DNA of 64,000 nucleotides, from contig NZ_CP163439.1 of NCBI RefSeq assembly GCF_041052385.1, positions 2,221,001 through 2,285,000 of the forward strand, read 5' to 3'. Numbering within the stretch: the first letter of the stretch is position 1; every line of letters starts with the position of its first letter. The translations under genes and the position numbers were made by a program. The DNA is from Streptomyces sp. R28. Its GTDB lineage: Bacteria; Actinomycetota; Actinomycetes; Streptomycetales; Streptomycetaceae. Shown here piece by piece: positions 25,465-32,315 of this stretch. The notes below the pieces were generated by a model. It was not told the DNA's origin. It saw nothing but the letters and a program-made list of their open reading frames with translations, and did no database searches.

Positions 25465-25621
25465 GTCATGAGCCTAACCGGACGGATGTTCCGGATACGA
25501 ACCGGACCAGGCCGGATGGCCGGTAAGGCCTTCTTGCGCGATACCGGCCATTGTGCTGCGGCACGAGCGCTGCGGCCGGACGTGCGGCTGGACGTGCGGC
25601 CGCTGCCGGAGGCGGCCGCCG

Positions 25622-26440
25622 CTAGACCGGCGGCCAGGGAATGGCCGGCCACTCCCCGCTCGGTTCCGGATGCCTGCCGGAGGTCACCAGCGCCTCCACG
25701 CGCGCGTGTGTGGCCTCCACCTCGGCGGCGGTGATCAGCCCGGCCAGGCGCAGGGCCAGGCCACCGCCCTGCTTCAGCCCCTCCTGCAGGGCGCCGAGCA
25801 CCTCGAGGGCCTCCCCGGTCAGCGGCTCCCCCGCCCACCCCCACAGCAGCGTCCGCAGCTTGTTCTCGACGTTGAAGGTGACGCCGTGGTCGATGCCGTA
25901 CAGGTGGCCGCCCTCGGTGGGCAGCAGGTGCCCGCCCTTGCGGTCGGCGTTGTTGATCACCGCGTCCAGGACCGCGAGCCGCCGCAGCCGCTCGTCGTCG
26001 GCATGCACCAGCAGGGCCGTCCTGCCCTCGCCGACCTCGGCGAGACCGACCGCCTTCCAGCCGGGCTCGGGCTCCTCGCCGTCGACCAGGGCGAGCAGCT
26101 CGGCCTCGGGCGTCACGTCGATCCACAGCTGGACCATGCCCTCGCCGTACGGCCCGTCCCGCAGCACGGTGGGCGGCACGAGCCCCCAGCCGGTCGCCTC
26201 GGAGACCTCGTACGCGGCGGCCTCGCGCTGCGCGAGCGTGCCGTCGGGGAAGTCCCACAGCGGCCGCTCACCGGCGACCGGCTTGTACACGCAGGACGCC
26301 TCCTGCCCCTCGTACGCGACCGTGCAGAACAGCGCCGCGTTGGACGCCTCGCGGATACGCCCGCGCACGGTCAGTTCGCCCTCGGCGAGCAGGTCCACCG
26401 GGGTCACGCTCCGCGGCGGTATCCGTTCTGGCGCGGACAT
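25622..26440 (-). CDS. SCO1664-family protein (PI3/4-kinase-like fold)
   Basis: This protein has 272 residues and is conserved throughout actinobacteria next to mshC. Kinase-like motifs are ASNAALFCTVAYEG and CVYKPVAGERPLWDFP (Lys of the nucleotide site), then NNADRKGGHLL and YGIDHGVTFN, which correspond to the catalytic and metal-binding segments of phosphatidylinositol 3/4-kinase-like enzymes. The true substrate is unknown. ATG 26440 (MSAPERIPPR) overlaps the end of the DUF3090 gene (26404), which implies coupled translation. The longer in-frame start at 26482 would lie within the previous gene. Confidence 0.88.
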   Translation of the reverse strand: MSAPERIPPRSVTPVDLLAEGELTVRGRIREASNAALFCTVAYEGQEASCVYKPVAGERPLWDFPDGTLAQREAAAYEVSEATGWGLVPPTVLRDGPYGEGMVQLWIDVTPEAELLALVDGEEPEPGWKAVGLAEVGEGRTALLVHADDERLRRLAVLDAVINNADRKGGHLLPTEGGHLYGIDHGVTFNVENKLRTLLWGWAGEPLTGEALEVLGALQEGLKQGGGLALRLAGLITAAEVEATHARVEALVTSGRHPEPSGEWPAIPWPPV

Positions 26441-26994
26441 ACGTGTCCTTCCGGGTCGAGCGGGAGGCTGCACAGCGGGCACGGCGGCCGCCCGGCGTTG
26501 ACGACGTCCAGGGCGCGCTTGGCGAAGGCTCTCGCCTGCGCGCCGGTGAGCCGGACCCGCAGCATCGGGGGCCCGTTCTCCTCGTCCTGCAGCAGCCGCT
26601 CCTCCGCCTCGGCGAGGTCCTCCTCGGAGTCGGCGTCGAGCTCGACGAGGGCCTGCGCCTCGACGATCATGCGCTGCTCCTCGCCGTCCCAGGCCAGCGC
26701 CATGGTGCCGACCCGGAACTCCTCCTCGACGGGGGACTCCAGCGGGGCGCTGTCGGAGATCTCGGTGGGCGCCACGGCGGGCACGGCGGCACTGCCGCCA
26801 CTACGCCGTACGACCTCGTCGAGCAGTTCGTCCATGCGCTCGGCGAGGGCGGCGACCTGGGTCTTCTCCAGGGCCACGCTGGTCACCCGGGAGCCTGCGA
26901 TGGCCTGGAGGAAGAACGTACGGCGTCCGGGAAGCCCGACCGTACCGGCCACGAAGCGGTCCGGGGGGTCGTAGAGGAACACCTGACGGGACAC
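26404..26994 (-). CDS. DUF3090 family protein with C-terminal zinc knuckle
   Basis: This protein has 196 residues, is found only in actinobacteria, and has no known function. The N terminus SRQVFLYDPPDRFVAGTVG is the family hallmark. The C terminus CPLCSLPLDPEGHVCPR has three Cys and one His and probably binds zinc. The middle is acidic (ELDADSEEDLAEAEERLLQDEE). It forms one unit with the SCO1664-like gene (37-nt overlap) and probably with the upstream phosphomutase gene, although a 117-nt repeat-bearing gap separates them. Confidence 0.92.
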   Translation of the reverse strand: MSRQVFLYDPPDRFVAGTVGLPGRRTFFLQAIAGSRVTSVALEKTQVAALAERMDELLDEVVRRSGGSAAVPAVAPTEISDSAPLESPVEEEFRVGTMALAWDGEEQRMIVEAQALVELDADSEEDLAEAEERLLQDEENGPPMLRVRLTGAQARAFAKRALDVVNAGRPPCPLCSLPLDPEGHVCPRQNGYRRGA

Positions 26995-27011
26995 GTCCTG
27001 TCTCCATTGGA

Positions 27012-27076
27012 ATCGTGAGAACGGCGAATCGTGAGTACGGCGGATCGTGCGTGCGGCGAAATCGTGCCTACGAGCG
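27012..27076. repeat. 16-17-nt tandem repeat (four units)
   Basis: The units all begin atcgtg: atcgtgagaacggcga, atcgtgagtacggcgg, atcgtgcgtgcggcgaa and atcgtgcctacgagcg. They fill the gap between the phosphomutase stop and the DUF3090 start, so they lie in the 5' untranslated part of the latter or between co-transcribed genes. Confidence 0.75.
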
Positions 27077-27111
27077 CTACTTCGACCGCTTCACCCTACT
27101 GCGCCGGACGA

Positions 27112-27798
27112 TCACGGTGCGCCCGCGCCGCCCCCGACCGTGGCGTCGTCGGCCGGCGGCTCCTCGCGGGGGGCGAGGGACGCGAAATCACCGGTGTCCC
27201 CGAGGCGCAGGAGGAACGGCCTCAGGCGTGTGTAACGGATCGCGGTGATGGAACACGGTTCAACGGAGATCCTCTGGAAGAGGTCGAGATGAAGACCGAG
27301 TGCGTCCGCGACGAGGGACTTGATGATGTCGCCGTGCGAGCACATCAGATACACCGCGTCGGCACCGTGATCGCGCTCCACGCGCGCGTTCCACTCGCGT
27401 ACGGCCTCGGCGGCGCGGGTCTGCATCGACCGCATCGACTCACCGCCCGGGAACGCGGCCGCCGACGGGTGCGCCTGGACGACCTCCATCAGCGGCTCGT
27501 CCCCCAGCTCGGCGAGCTTGCGGCCGGACCAGTCGCCGTAGTGGCACTCGCCGATCCGCTCGTCGGTCTGGGCGCGCAGGCCGGGGCGGGCCTCGAGCAG
27601 CGGGGCGATCGTCTCCTGACAGCGCTGCAGGGGGCTGCTGACGACCTCGGAGACCGGCAGCCCGGCGAGCCGCCCGGGCAGGGCGGCGGCCTGTGCGGCG
27701 CCGCGCTCGTCCAGGGCGACGCCGGGCGTCCACCCGGCGAGCAGTCCCTCGGTGTTGGCGGTGGAACGTCCGTGCCGGACCAGGATCAGCGTGGGCAT
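27112..27798 (-). CDS. Histidine phosphatase family protein (MSMEG_4193-type putative phosphomutase)
   Basis: This protein has 228 residues. The catalytic RHG is in LILVRHGRSTANTEG, with SSPLQRCQETI and MCSHGDIIKSL supplying the other active-site residues. DERIGECHYGDWSGRKL is typical of the actinobacterial subgroup conserved with mshC. It probably acts as a phosphatase on an unidentified phosphomonoester. ATG 27798 (MPTLILVRHG) is chosen because the fold begins there. The last 20 residues are a Gly/Ala/Pro tail. It heads the mshC cluster and is transcribed divergently from corA. Confidence 0.9.
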   Translation of the reverse strand: MPTLILVRHGRSTANTEGLLAGWTPGVALDERGAAQAAALPGRLAGLPVSEVVSSPLQRCQETIAPLLEARPGLRAQTDERIGECHYGDWSGRKLAELGDEPLMEVVQAHPSAAAFPGGESMRSMQTRAAEAVREWNARVERDHGADAVYLMCSHGDIIKSLVADALGLHLDLFQRISVEPCSITAIRYTRLRPFLLRLGDTGDFASLAPREEPPADDATVGGGAGAP

Positions 27799-27927
27799 GC
27801 CGCCCAGCGTAGGCGCACGACGCTCGCCGAAGGGCCGCGCCGGTGTCGAGAGGTCGAGCGCGCGGAGGCCCGAAGGGTCGAGCACGGTCGGGCTCTCGAC
27901 ACCGGCTTGGGCGGCCCGGAGGCGAAA

Positions 27928-27975
27928 ATGTCAGCGTGCGTTTGCCGCCGGACGGCGGGAGAATACGCTCCGTGA
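27928..27975 (+). CDS. Candidate coupled upstream ORF (15 aa) of corA
   Basis: ATG 27928 is preceded by GGAGG at 5 nt, the best ribosome site in this stretch. It encodes MSACVCRRTAGEYAP and stops at TGA 27973-27975, which overlaps the GTG (27972) that best fits the corA start. The GTGA overlap suggests that corA is translated by coupling to this ORF. It has two Cys and an Arg pair but does not match the sulfur leader pattern well. Confidence 0.4.
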   Translation: MSACVCRRTAGEYAP

Positions 27976-28970
27976 TCGTCGACTGCGCCATCTACCGGGA
28001 CGGGCGGCGGGCGGAGGGGCCGGACGACTTCTCCGACGCCCTGGATCTGTGCCGTCTGCAGGACGACGCGTTCGTCTGGGTCGGGCTGTACGAGCCCACG
28101 GAGAAGGAGTTCGACCGGGTCACGGACGAGTTCGGGCTCCACCCGCTCGCGGTCGAGGACGCCCTGAACGCCCATCAGCGGCCCAAGCTCGAGGTGTACG
28201 ACGACTCGCTGTTCATGGTCCTCAAGCCGGTCGGGTACGAGCCGAAGAGCGACATCGTCTCCTCCGGCGAGGTCATGGTCTTCATCGGCGACTCGTTCGT
28301 GGTGACGGTCCGGCACGGCGAGGAGGCGCCGCTCAGTGCGGTGCGGCGCCGCCTGGAGCACGAGCCCGAGATGCTGCGGCACGGTCCTACGGCGGTGCTG
28401 TACACGATCGCCGACGCCGTGGTCGACCACTACGTGGAGGTGGCGGGCGAGCTGAGCACCGACCTGGAGGAGCTGGAGACGGAGGTGTTCTCGCCGACCG
28501 GCGGCGGCTCCCGGCACACCGCGTCCCGCATCTATGCCTTCAAACGGCAGATCCTGGAGTTCAGGCGGGCCACCGGCCCCCTGGCGCAGCCCCTGTCCCG
28601 GCTCGCGGGCACGGGCGTGTTCGGCGCGCGCGTGCCCTTCGTGCACGACAAGGCGCAGCCCTTCTTCCGCGACGTGAGCGACCACCTCACGCGCGTGAAC
28701 GAGTCCGTGGAGGGCCTGGACCGGCTCGTCTCCGACGTCCTGTCGGCGCATCTGGCGCAGATGAGCGTCCGGCAGAACGACGACATGCGGAAGATCTCCG
28801 CGTGGGCGGCCATGGCCGCGATCCCCACGATGATCGCGGGGATCTACGGCATGAACTTCGACCACATGCCGGAGATACGCTGGCTGTGGTCGTATCCGGT
28901 GCTGATCGTCGCCATGGCCGCCCTGGAGGTCCTGCTGTACCGGCTGTTCAAGAGGCGGGGCTGGTTGTAG
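27972..28970 (+). CDS. corA: CorA-family magnesium/cobalt transporter
   Basis: This protein has 332 residues from GTG 27972 (VIVDCAIYRDG). Further in-frame GTG codons at 27936 and 27843 would extend it with sequence of biased composition. The N-terminal cytoplasmic domain (FVWVGLYEPTEKEFDRV, HPLAVEDALNAHQRPKLE) is followed by a long coiled helix and two C-terminal membrane helices. The gate motif YGMNF is in IAGIYGMNFDHMP. It functions as a pentameric Mg2+/Co2+ channel in the cell membrane. A 15-codon ORF overlaps the start. Three 21-nt repeats lie after the stop. Confidence 0.93.
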   Translation: MIVDCAIYRDGRRAEGPDDFSDALDLCRLQDDAFVWVGLYEPTEKEFDRVTDEFGLHPLAVEDALNAHQRPKLEVYDDSLFMVLKPVGYEPKSDIVSSGEVMVFIGDSFVVTVRHGEEAPLSAVRRRLEHEPEMLRHGPTAVLYTIADAVVDHYVEVAGELSTDLEELETEVFSPTGGGSRHTASRIYAFKRQILEFRRATGPLAQPLSRLAGTGVFGARVPFVHDKAQPFFRDVSDHLTRVNESVEGLDRLVSDVLSAHLAQMSVRQNDDMRKISAWAAMAAIPTMIAGIYGMNFDHMPEIRWLWSYPVLIVAMAALEVLLYRLFKRRGWL

Positions 28971-28980
28971 GGCCGGGGTC

Positions 28981-29045
28981 GGTGGGTCGGTCGTGGGGAC
29001 CGGTGGGTCGGTCGTGGGGACCGAGGTGGGTCGGTCAGGGGAACC
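28981..29045. repeat. 21-nt tandem repeat, three units, after corA
   Basis: Units at 28981-29001 and 29002-29022 are identical. The third (29025-29045) has two changes. The shared core is ggtgggtcggtcgtgggg. They fill the 81-nt gap between the convergent corA and ferritin-like gene stops. No hairpin typical of a terminator is seen there. Confidence 0.85.
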
Positions 29046-29051
29046 GGCGCG

Positions 29052-29840
29052 TCAGGCGAACTCGGGCGCCGAGGTGGCGGGGCCGCCGAGCGCGTCGCGT
29101 CGTTCCGGCATCTTCAGGGACACCATGCGCCGCCAGCCCGCGACGCGCTCCCAGGCGTACACCGCGTGGATGCCGGCCGCGAGCACGGCCGCCTTCGCCC
29201 TCGGCCAGCCGAGGATGCGCCCCATGTGGTCCATGACCGCGAGGCTGACGTCCCGGTAGATCCGGATCTCCGCCAGCGCGCACTCACGCAGCGTTCGCTG
29301 GATGGCCCGGACGTGTCCCTGGGCCGCGAAGCGCAGCAACTCCTCGTGGCAGTAGGCGAGGTGGTTGTCCTCGTCGTGGGAGATCATCCTGACCGCGCGG
29401 CCGAGGTCGGGGTGGTCGGCGAAGTGCTTGCGCAGCAACTCCATCTGCTCCGAGGCGCGCTGCTCGGTGACCCTGCTGTGCGACAGGTAGGTGACGATGT
29501 CCTGGACGGTGAGCGGCTCGTCGCTCTTGAGCTTGTCGTGGGCGAGACCGATGCCGTGATTCTCCAGGAGCATCGTGTAGTCGGTCTCGGGCGGGACGGG
29601 CACCGGTCGGAGGCCGCGCTTGTTCATCAGGGCGTTGAAGATCCGCCCGTGCTTGTCCTCGTCCGCGCCGTGCCGGGTGATCTTGGGTGCGAGAGGGCGC
29701 TCGCTCTCCGGGACGAGCGCGGCGATGCGGGCGTTCTCCCAACCGCCCTGGGACTCCCCGCTGGCCGCGATGGAGCAGAACAGGCGGAAGGACTCGTCGT
29801 TGTCGAGGATCTCCTGGAACAGACTCTTGGCCGAAAGCAT
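29052..29840 (-). CDS. Ferritin-like domain protein
   Basis: This protein has 262 residues and is mostly helical. Two ExxH motifs, DEDKHGRIFNALM and SHDEDNHLAYCHEEL, fit a carboxylate-bridged di-iron site of the ferritin-like superfamily. The rest shows no known enzyme signature, so oxidase, peroxidase or iron-storage roles cannot be separated. ATG 29840 (MLSAKSLFQE) has AGAGGTG about 8 nt upstream. It is conserved between corA and the LLM oxidoreductase gene in Streptomyces as far as I recall. It is transcribed in the same direction as the LLM gene but about 250 nt downstream of it. Confidence 0.8.
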   Translation of the reverse strand: MLSAKSLFQEILDNDESFRLFCSIAASGESQGGWENARIAALVPESERPLAPKITRHGADEDKHGRIFNALMNKRGLRPVPVPPETDYTMLLENHGIGLAHDKLKSDEPLTVQDIVTYLSHSRVTEQRASEQMELLRKHFADHPDLGRAVRMISHDEDNHLAYCHEELLRFAAQGHVRAIQRTLRECALAEIRIYRDVSLAVMDHMGRILGWPRAKAAVLAAGIHAVYAWERVAGWRRMVSLKMPERRDALGGPATSAPEFA

Positions 29841-30089
29841 CGTTGGACACCTCTCTGCAGGGCGCAGGACGCCGGACTCCGCAGGATTCCGCAAAGAACG
29901 AGTCAAATGCCGCGAGAGGGGCACTGCAACAGCTGTGTCGGACAACTCCGCCGAAAGAATGACCAGCCGGGGCGCGAGGGGGCGTAACCGCGCGGCCACG
30001 CGCGCGTTGTTCTGCGTGACGGCCGTGGCGGGGAAGACCCCCGAGCCCCCACCACGGCCGCAGAACATCCCATTCGGGTGCTCCCCGGG

Positions 30090-31145
30090 TCACGCCAGGC
30101 CGGCACGCTCCAGGGCCTCGGTGCCGGCGCGGAGCGAGGCGAGCCGCTCGTCGAGCGTGAAGCCCGCGGGCGCGAGGGACAGGGTGGTGACCCCGGCCGC
30201 GGCGTAGGCCTTCATCCGGTCCGCGATGCGGTCGACGGAACCGAGCAGCGTGGTCTTGTCGATCAGGTCGTGCGGTACGGCGGCCGCGGCGCCCTGCTTG
30301 TCGCCGGAGAGGTACTTGGTCTGGATCTCGGCGGCTTCCTTCTCGTAGCCCATGCGCTGGGCGAGCTGGTTGTAGAAGTTCTGCTTGGGGCTGCCCATGC
30401 CGCCGACGTACAGCGCGGTGTAGGGACGGAAGGTGTCGGCGAGCGCGGCCACGTCCTTGTCGTCGCCGACGGCGAGGGGAAGGGTCGGGCACACGTCGAA
30501 CCCGTCGAGCGTCTTGCCGGCCTTCTCGCGCCCGGCGCGCAGGTACTGGATCGCGGTGTCCTCGAGGTGCTCGGCGGACGGGAAGATCAGCAGCGCGCCG
30601 TCGGCGATCTCACCGGTCTGCTCGAGGTTCTTCGGGCCGATGGCGGCGATGTACAGCGGGATGTGCTCGCGCTCGGGGTGCACGGTCAGCTTGATCGGCT
30701 TGCCGGGACCGCCGGGCAGCGGCAGTGTCCAGTGCTGCCCCTCGTACGACAGGCGCTCGCGCGTCATGGCCTTGCGGACGATCTCGACGTACTCACGCGT
30801 GCGTGCCAGCGGCTTGTCGAACTTGACGCCGTACCAGCCCTCGGAGACCTGCGGTCCGGAGACGCCGAGGCCGAGCCGGAAGCGCCCGCCGGAGAGCGAG
30901 TCAAGGGTCGCCGCCGTCATCGCGGTCATCGCCGGCTGGCGGGCCGGGATCTGGAAGATGGCGGAGCCCACGTCGATGCGCTCGGTCTGGGCGGCGACCC
31001 AGGTGAGCACGGTGGCCGCGTCCGAGCCGTACGCCTCGGCGGCCCAGCACACGGCGTATCCCAGCCGGTCGGCCTCCTGGGCGACGGCGAGATTGTCCGC
31101 GTCCATTCCGGCGCCCCAGTAGCCGAGGTTGATCCCGAGCTGCAT
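30090..31145 (-). CDS. LLM-class F420-dependent oxidoreductase
   Basis: This protein has 351 residues with the complete luciferase-like TIM barrel: MQLGINLGYWGAGMDADNL, LGYAVCWAAEAYGSDA, RFRLGLGVSGPQVSEGWYG, IPLYIAAIGPKNLEQTGEIADG. This pattern belongs to the F420-dependent subgroup related to F420-dependent glucose-6-phosphate dehydrogenase and Mer. The substrate is unknown. The start at 31145 gives the usual family N terminus. It is divergent from the aldo/keto reductase gene across 186 nt. Confidence 0.92.
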   Translation of the reverse strand: MQLGINLGYWGAGMDADNLAVAQEADRLGYAVCWAAEAYGSDAATVLTWVAAQTERIDVGSAIFQIPARQPAMTAMTAATLDSLSGGRFRLGLGVSGPQVSEGWYGVKFDKPLARTREYVEIVRKAMTRERLSYEGQHWTLPLPGGPGKPIKLTVHPEREHIPLYIAAIGPKNLEQTGEIADGALLIFPSAEHLEDTAIQYLRAGREKAGKTLDGFDVCPTLPLAVGDDKDVAALADTFRPYTALYVGGMGSPKQNFYNQLAQRMGYEKEAAEIQTKYLSGDKQGAAAAVPHDLIDKTTLLGSVDRIADRMKAYAAAGVTTLSLAPAGFTLDERLASLRAGTEALERAGLA

Positions 31146-31331
31146 GGCGGATTCCCCTTACCGATCAGTAACGTCCCTTGTCGGGCCGACCTTAGCGCGG
31201 CGGACCTCTCGCGGGGAGGCCGGTGTGGCGGGCATCGCCCGGCCGGCCCTCGGCATCCCCGGTCACCGTCCCGGAAACTGGTCATCCACAGGCCCCCACA
31301 TGGCAGGTTCTGGCCAGTAATCTCGGCGTTC

Positions 31332-32315
31332 ATGGAGCAGAGGCATCTCGGCCGGACCGGCCTGCGCGTGTCCCGGATCGGGCTCGGCACCCTCACCTGG
31401 GGCAGGGACACCGACGAGCACGACGCCGCGGACGTCCTGAAGACGTTCTGGGAGGCGGGCGGCACCCTCGTCGACACGGCGGACGTGTACGGCGACGGAG
31501 GGGCCGAGTATCTGCTCGGACGGCTCATAGAAGGGCTGGTCCCGCGCCGGGACCTGGTCATCTCGACGAAGGCGGGCAGCGTGCCCGACCCCGACCGCCG
31601 CTTCGACGGCTCGCGCGGCCACCTGCTCTCCGCGCTGGACGCCTCGCTGACCCGGCTCGGCACGGACTACGTCGACGTCTGGCACATCCACGCCTTCGAC
31701 CCGGGCACCCCGTTGGAGGAGACCCTGCAGGCCCTCGACCTGGCGGTCAGCAGCGGCCGTGCCCGCTACGCCGGTGTCTCCAACTTCTGCGGCTGGCAGC
31801 TCGCCAAGGCGGCGACCTGGCAGCTCGCGGCGCCGGGTATACGGACCCGGCTGGCGAGCACGCAGCTGGAGTACTCGCTGCTCCAGCGCGGCGTGGAACG
31901 CGAGGTGCTGCCGGCCGCGCTCGACCTCGGCATCGGCCTGCTGCCCTCTTCCCCGCTCGGCCGTGGCGTCCTGACGGCCAAGTACCGCAACTCCACTCCC
32001 CCCGACTCACGCGGCGCCTCGGAACATCTGGCGCCCTTCGTCGCGCCGTACCTCGACGACACGGCGAGCCGCATCGTGGACGCGGTACAGACGGCGGCCG
32101 ACGGGCTGGCGGTGACCCCGCTCCAGGTCGCCCTCGCCTGGGTCCGCGACCGGCCCGGCGTGACCGCACCCGTCATCGGCGCGCGCAACGCACAGCAGCT
32201 CACGGCGGCGTTGTCAGTGGAGGCCCTTAGTCTTCCTGACGAGATCTGCCGGGCGCTCGACGATGTGTCGGCGCCCGTGCACCGCTATCCCGATCACGAC
32301 TGGAGCACGCTGTGA
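31332..32315 (+). CDS. Aldo/keto reductase
   Basis: This NADPH-dependent TIM-barrel reductase has 327 residues. It starts MEQRHLGRTGLRVSRIGLGT. The catalytic Asp and Tyr are in DTADVYGDGGAEYLLG, Lys in ISTKAGS and His in DVWHIHAFD. The cofactor region is PVIGARNAQQLTAAL. No SD precedes ATG 31332; TAATCT ends 8 nt upstream, so a leaderless transcript is possible. Its last bases overlap the GTG of the helicase-like gene (GTGA), so the two are one operon despite unrelated families. Confidence 0.92.
   Translation: MEQRHLGRTGLRVSRIGLGTLTWGRDTDEHDAADVLKTFWEAGGTLVDTADVYGDGGAEYLLGRLIEGLVPRRDLVISTKAGSVPDPDRRFDGSRGHLLSALDASLTRLGTDYVDVWHIHAFDPGTPLEETLQALDLAVSSGRARYAGVSNFCGWQLAKAATWQLAAPGIRTRLASTQLEYSLLQRGVEREVLPAALDLGIGLLPSSPLGRGVLTAKYRNSTPPDSRGASEHLAPFVAPYLDDTASRIVDAVQTAADGLAVTPLQVALAWVRDRPGVTAPVIGARNAQQLTAALSVEALSLPDEICRALDDVSAPVHRYPDHDWSTL

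Noticed and set aside
30078..31331. Extending the aldo/keto reductase upstream by more than 400 codons.
   Set aside because: That frame is antisense to a clear LLM oxidoreductase; family proteins start at the ATG at 31332.
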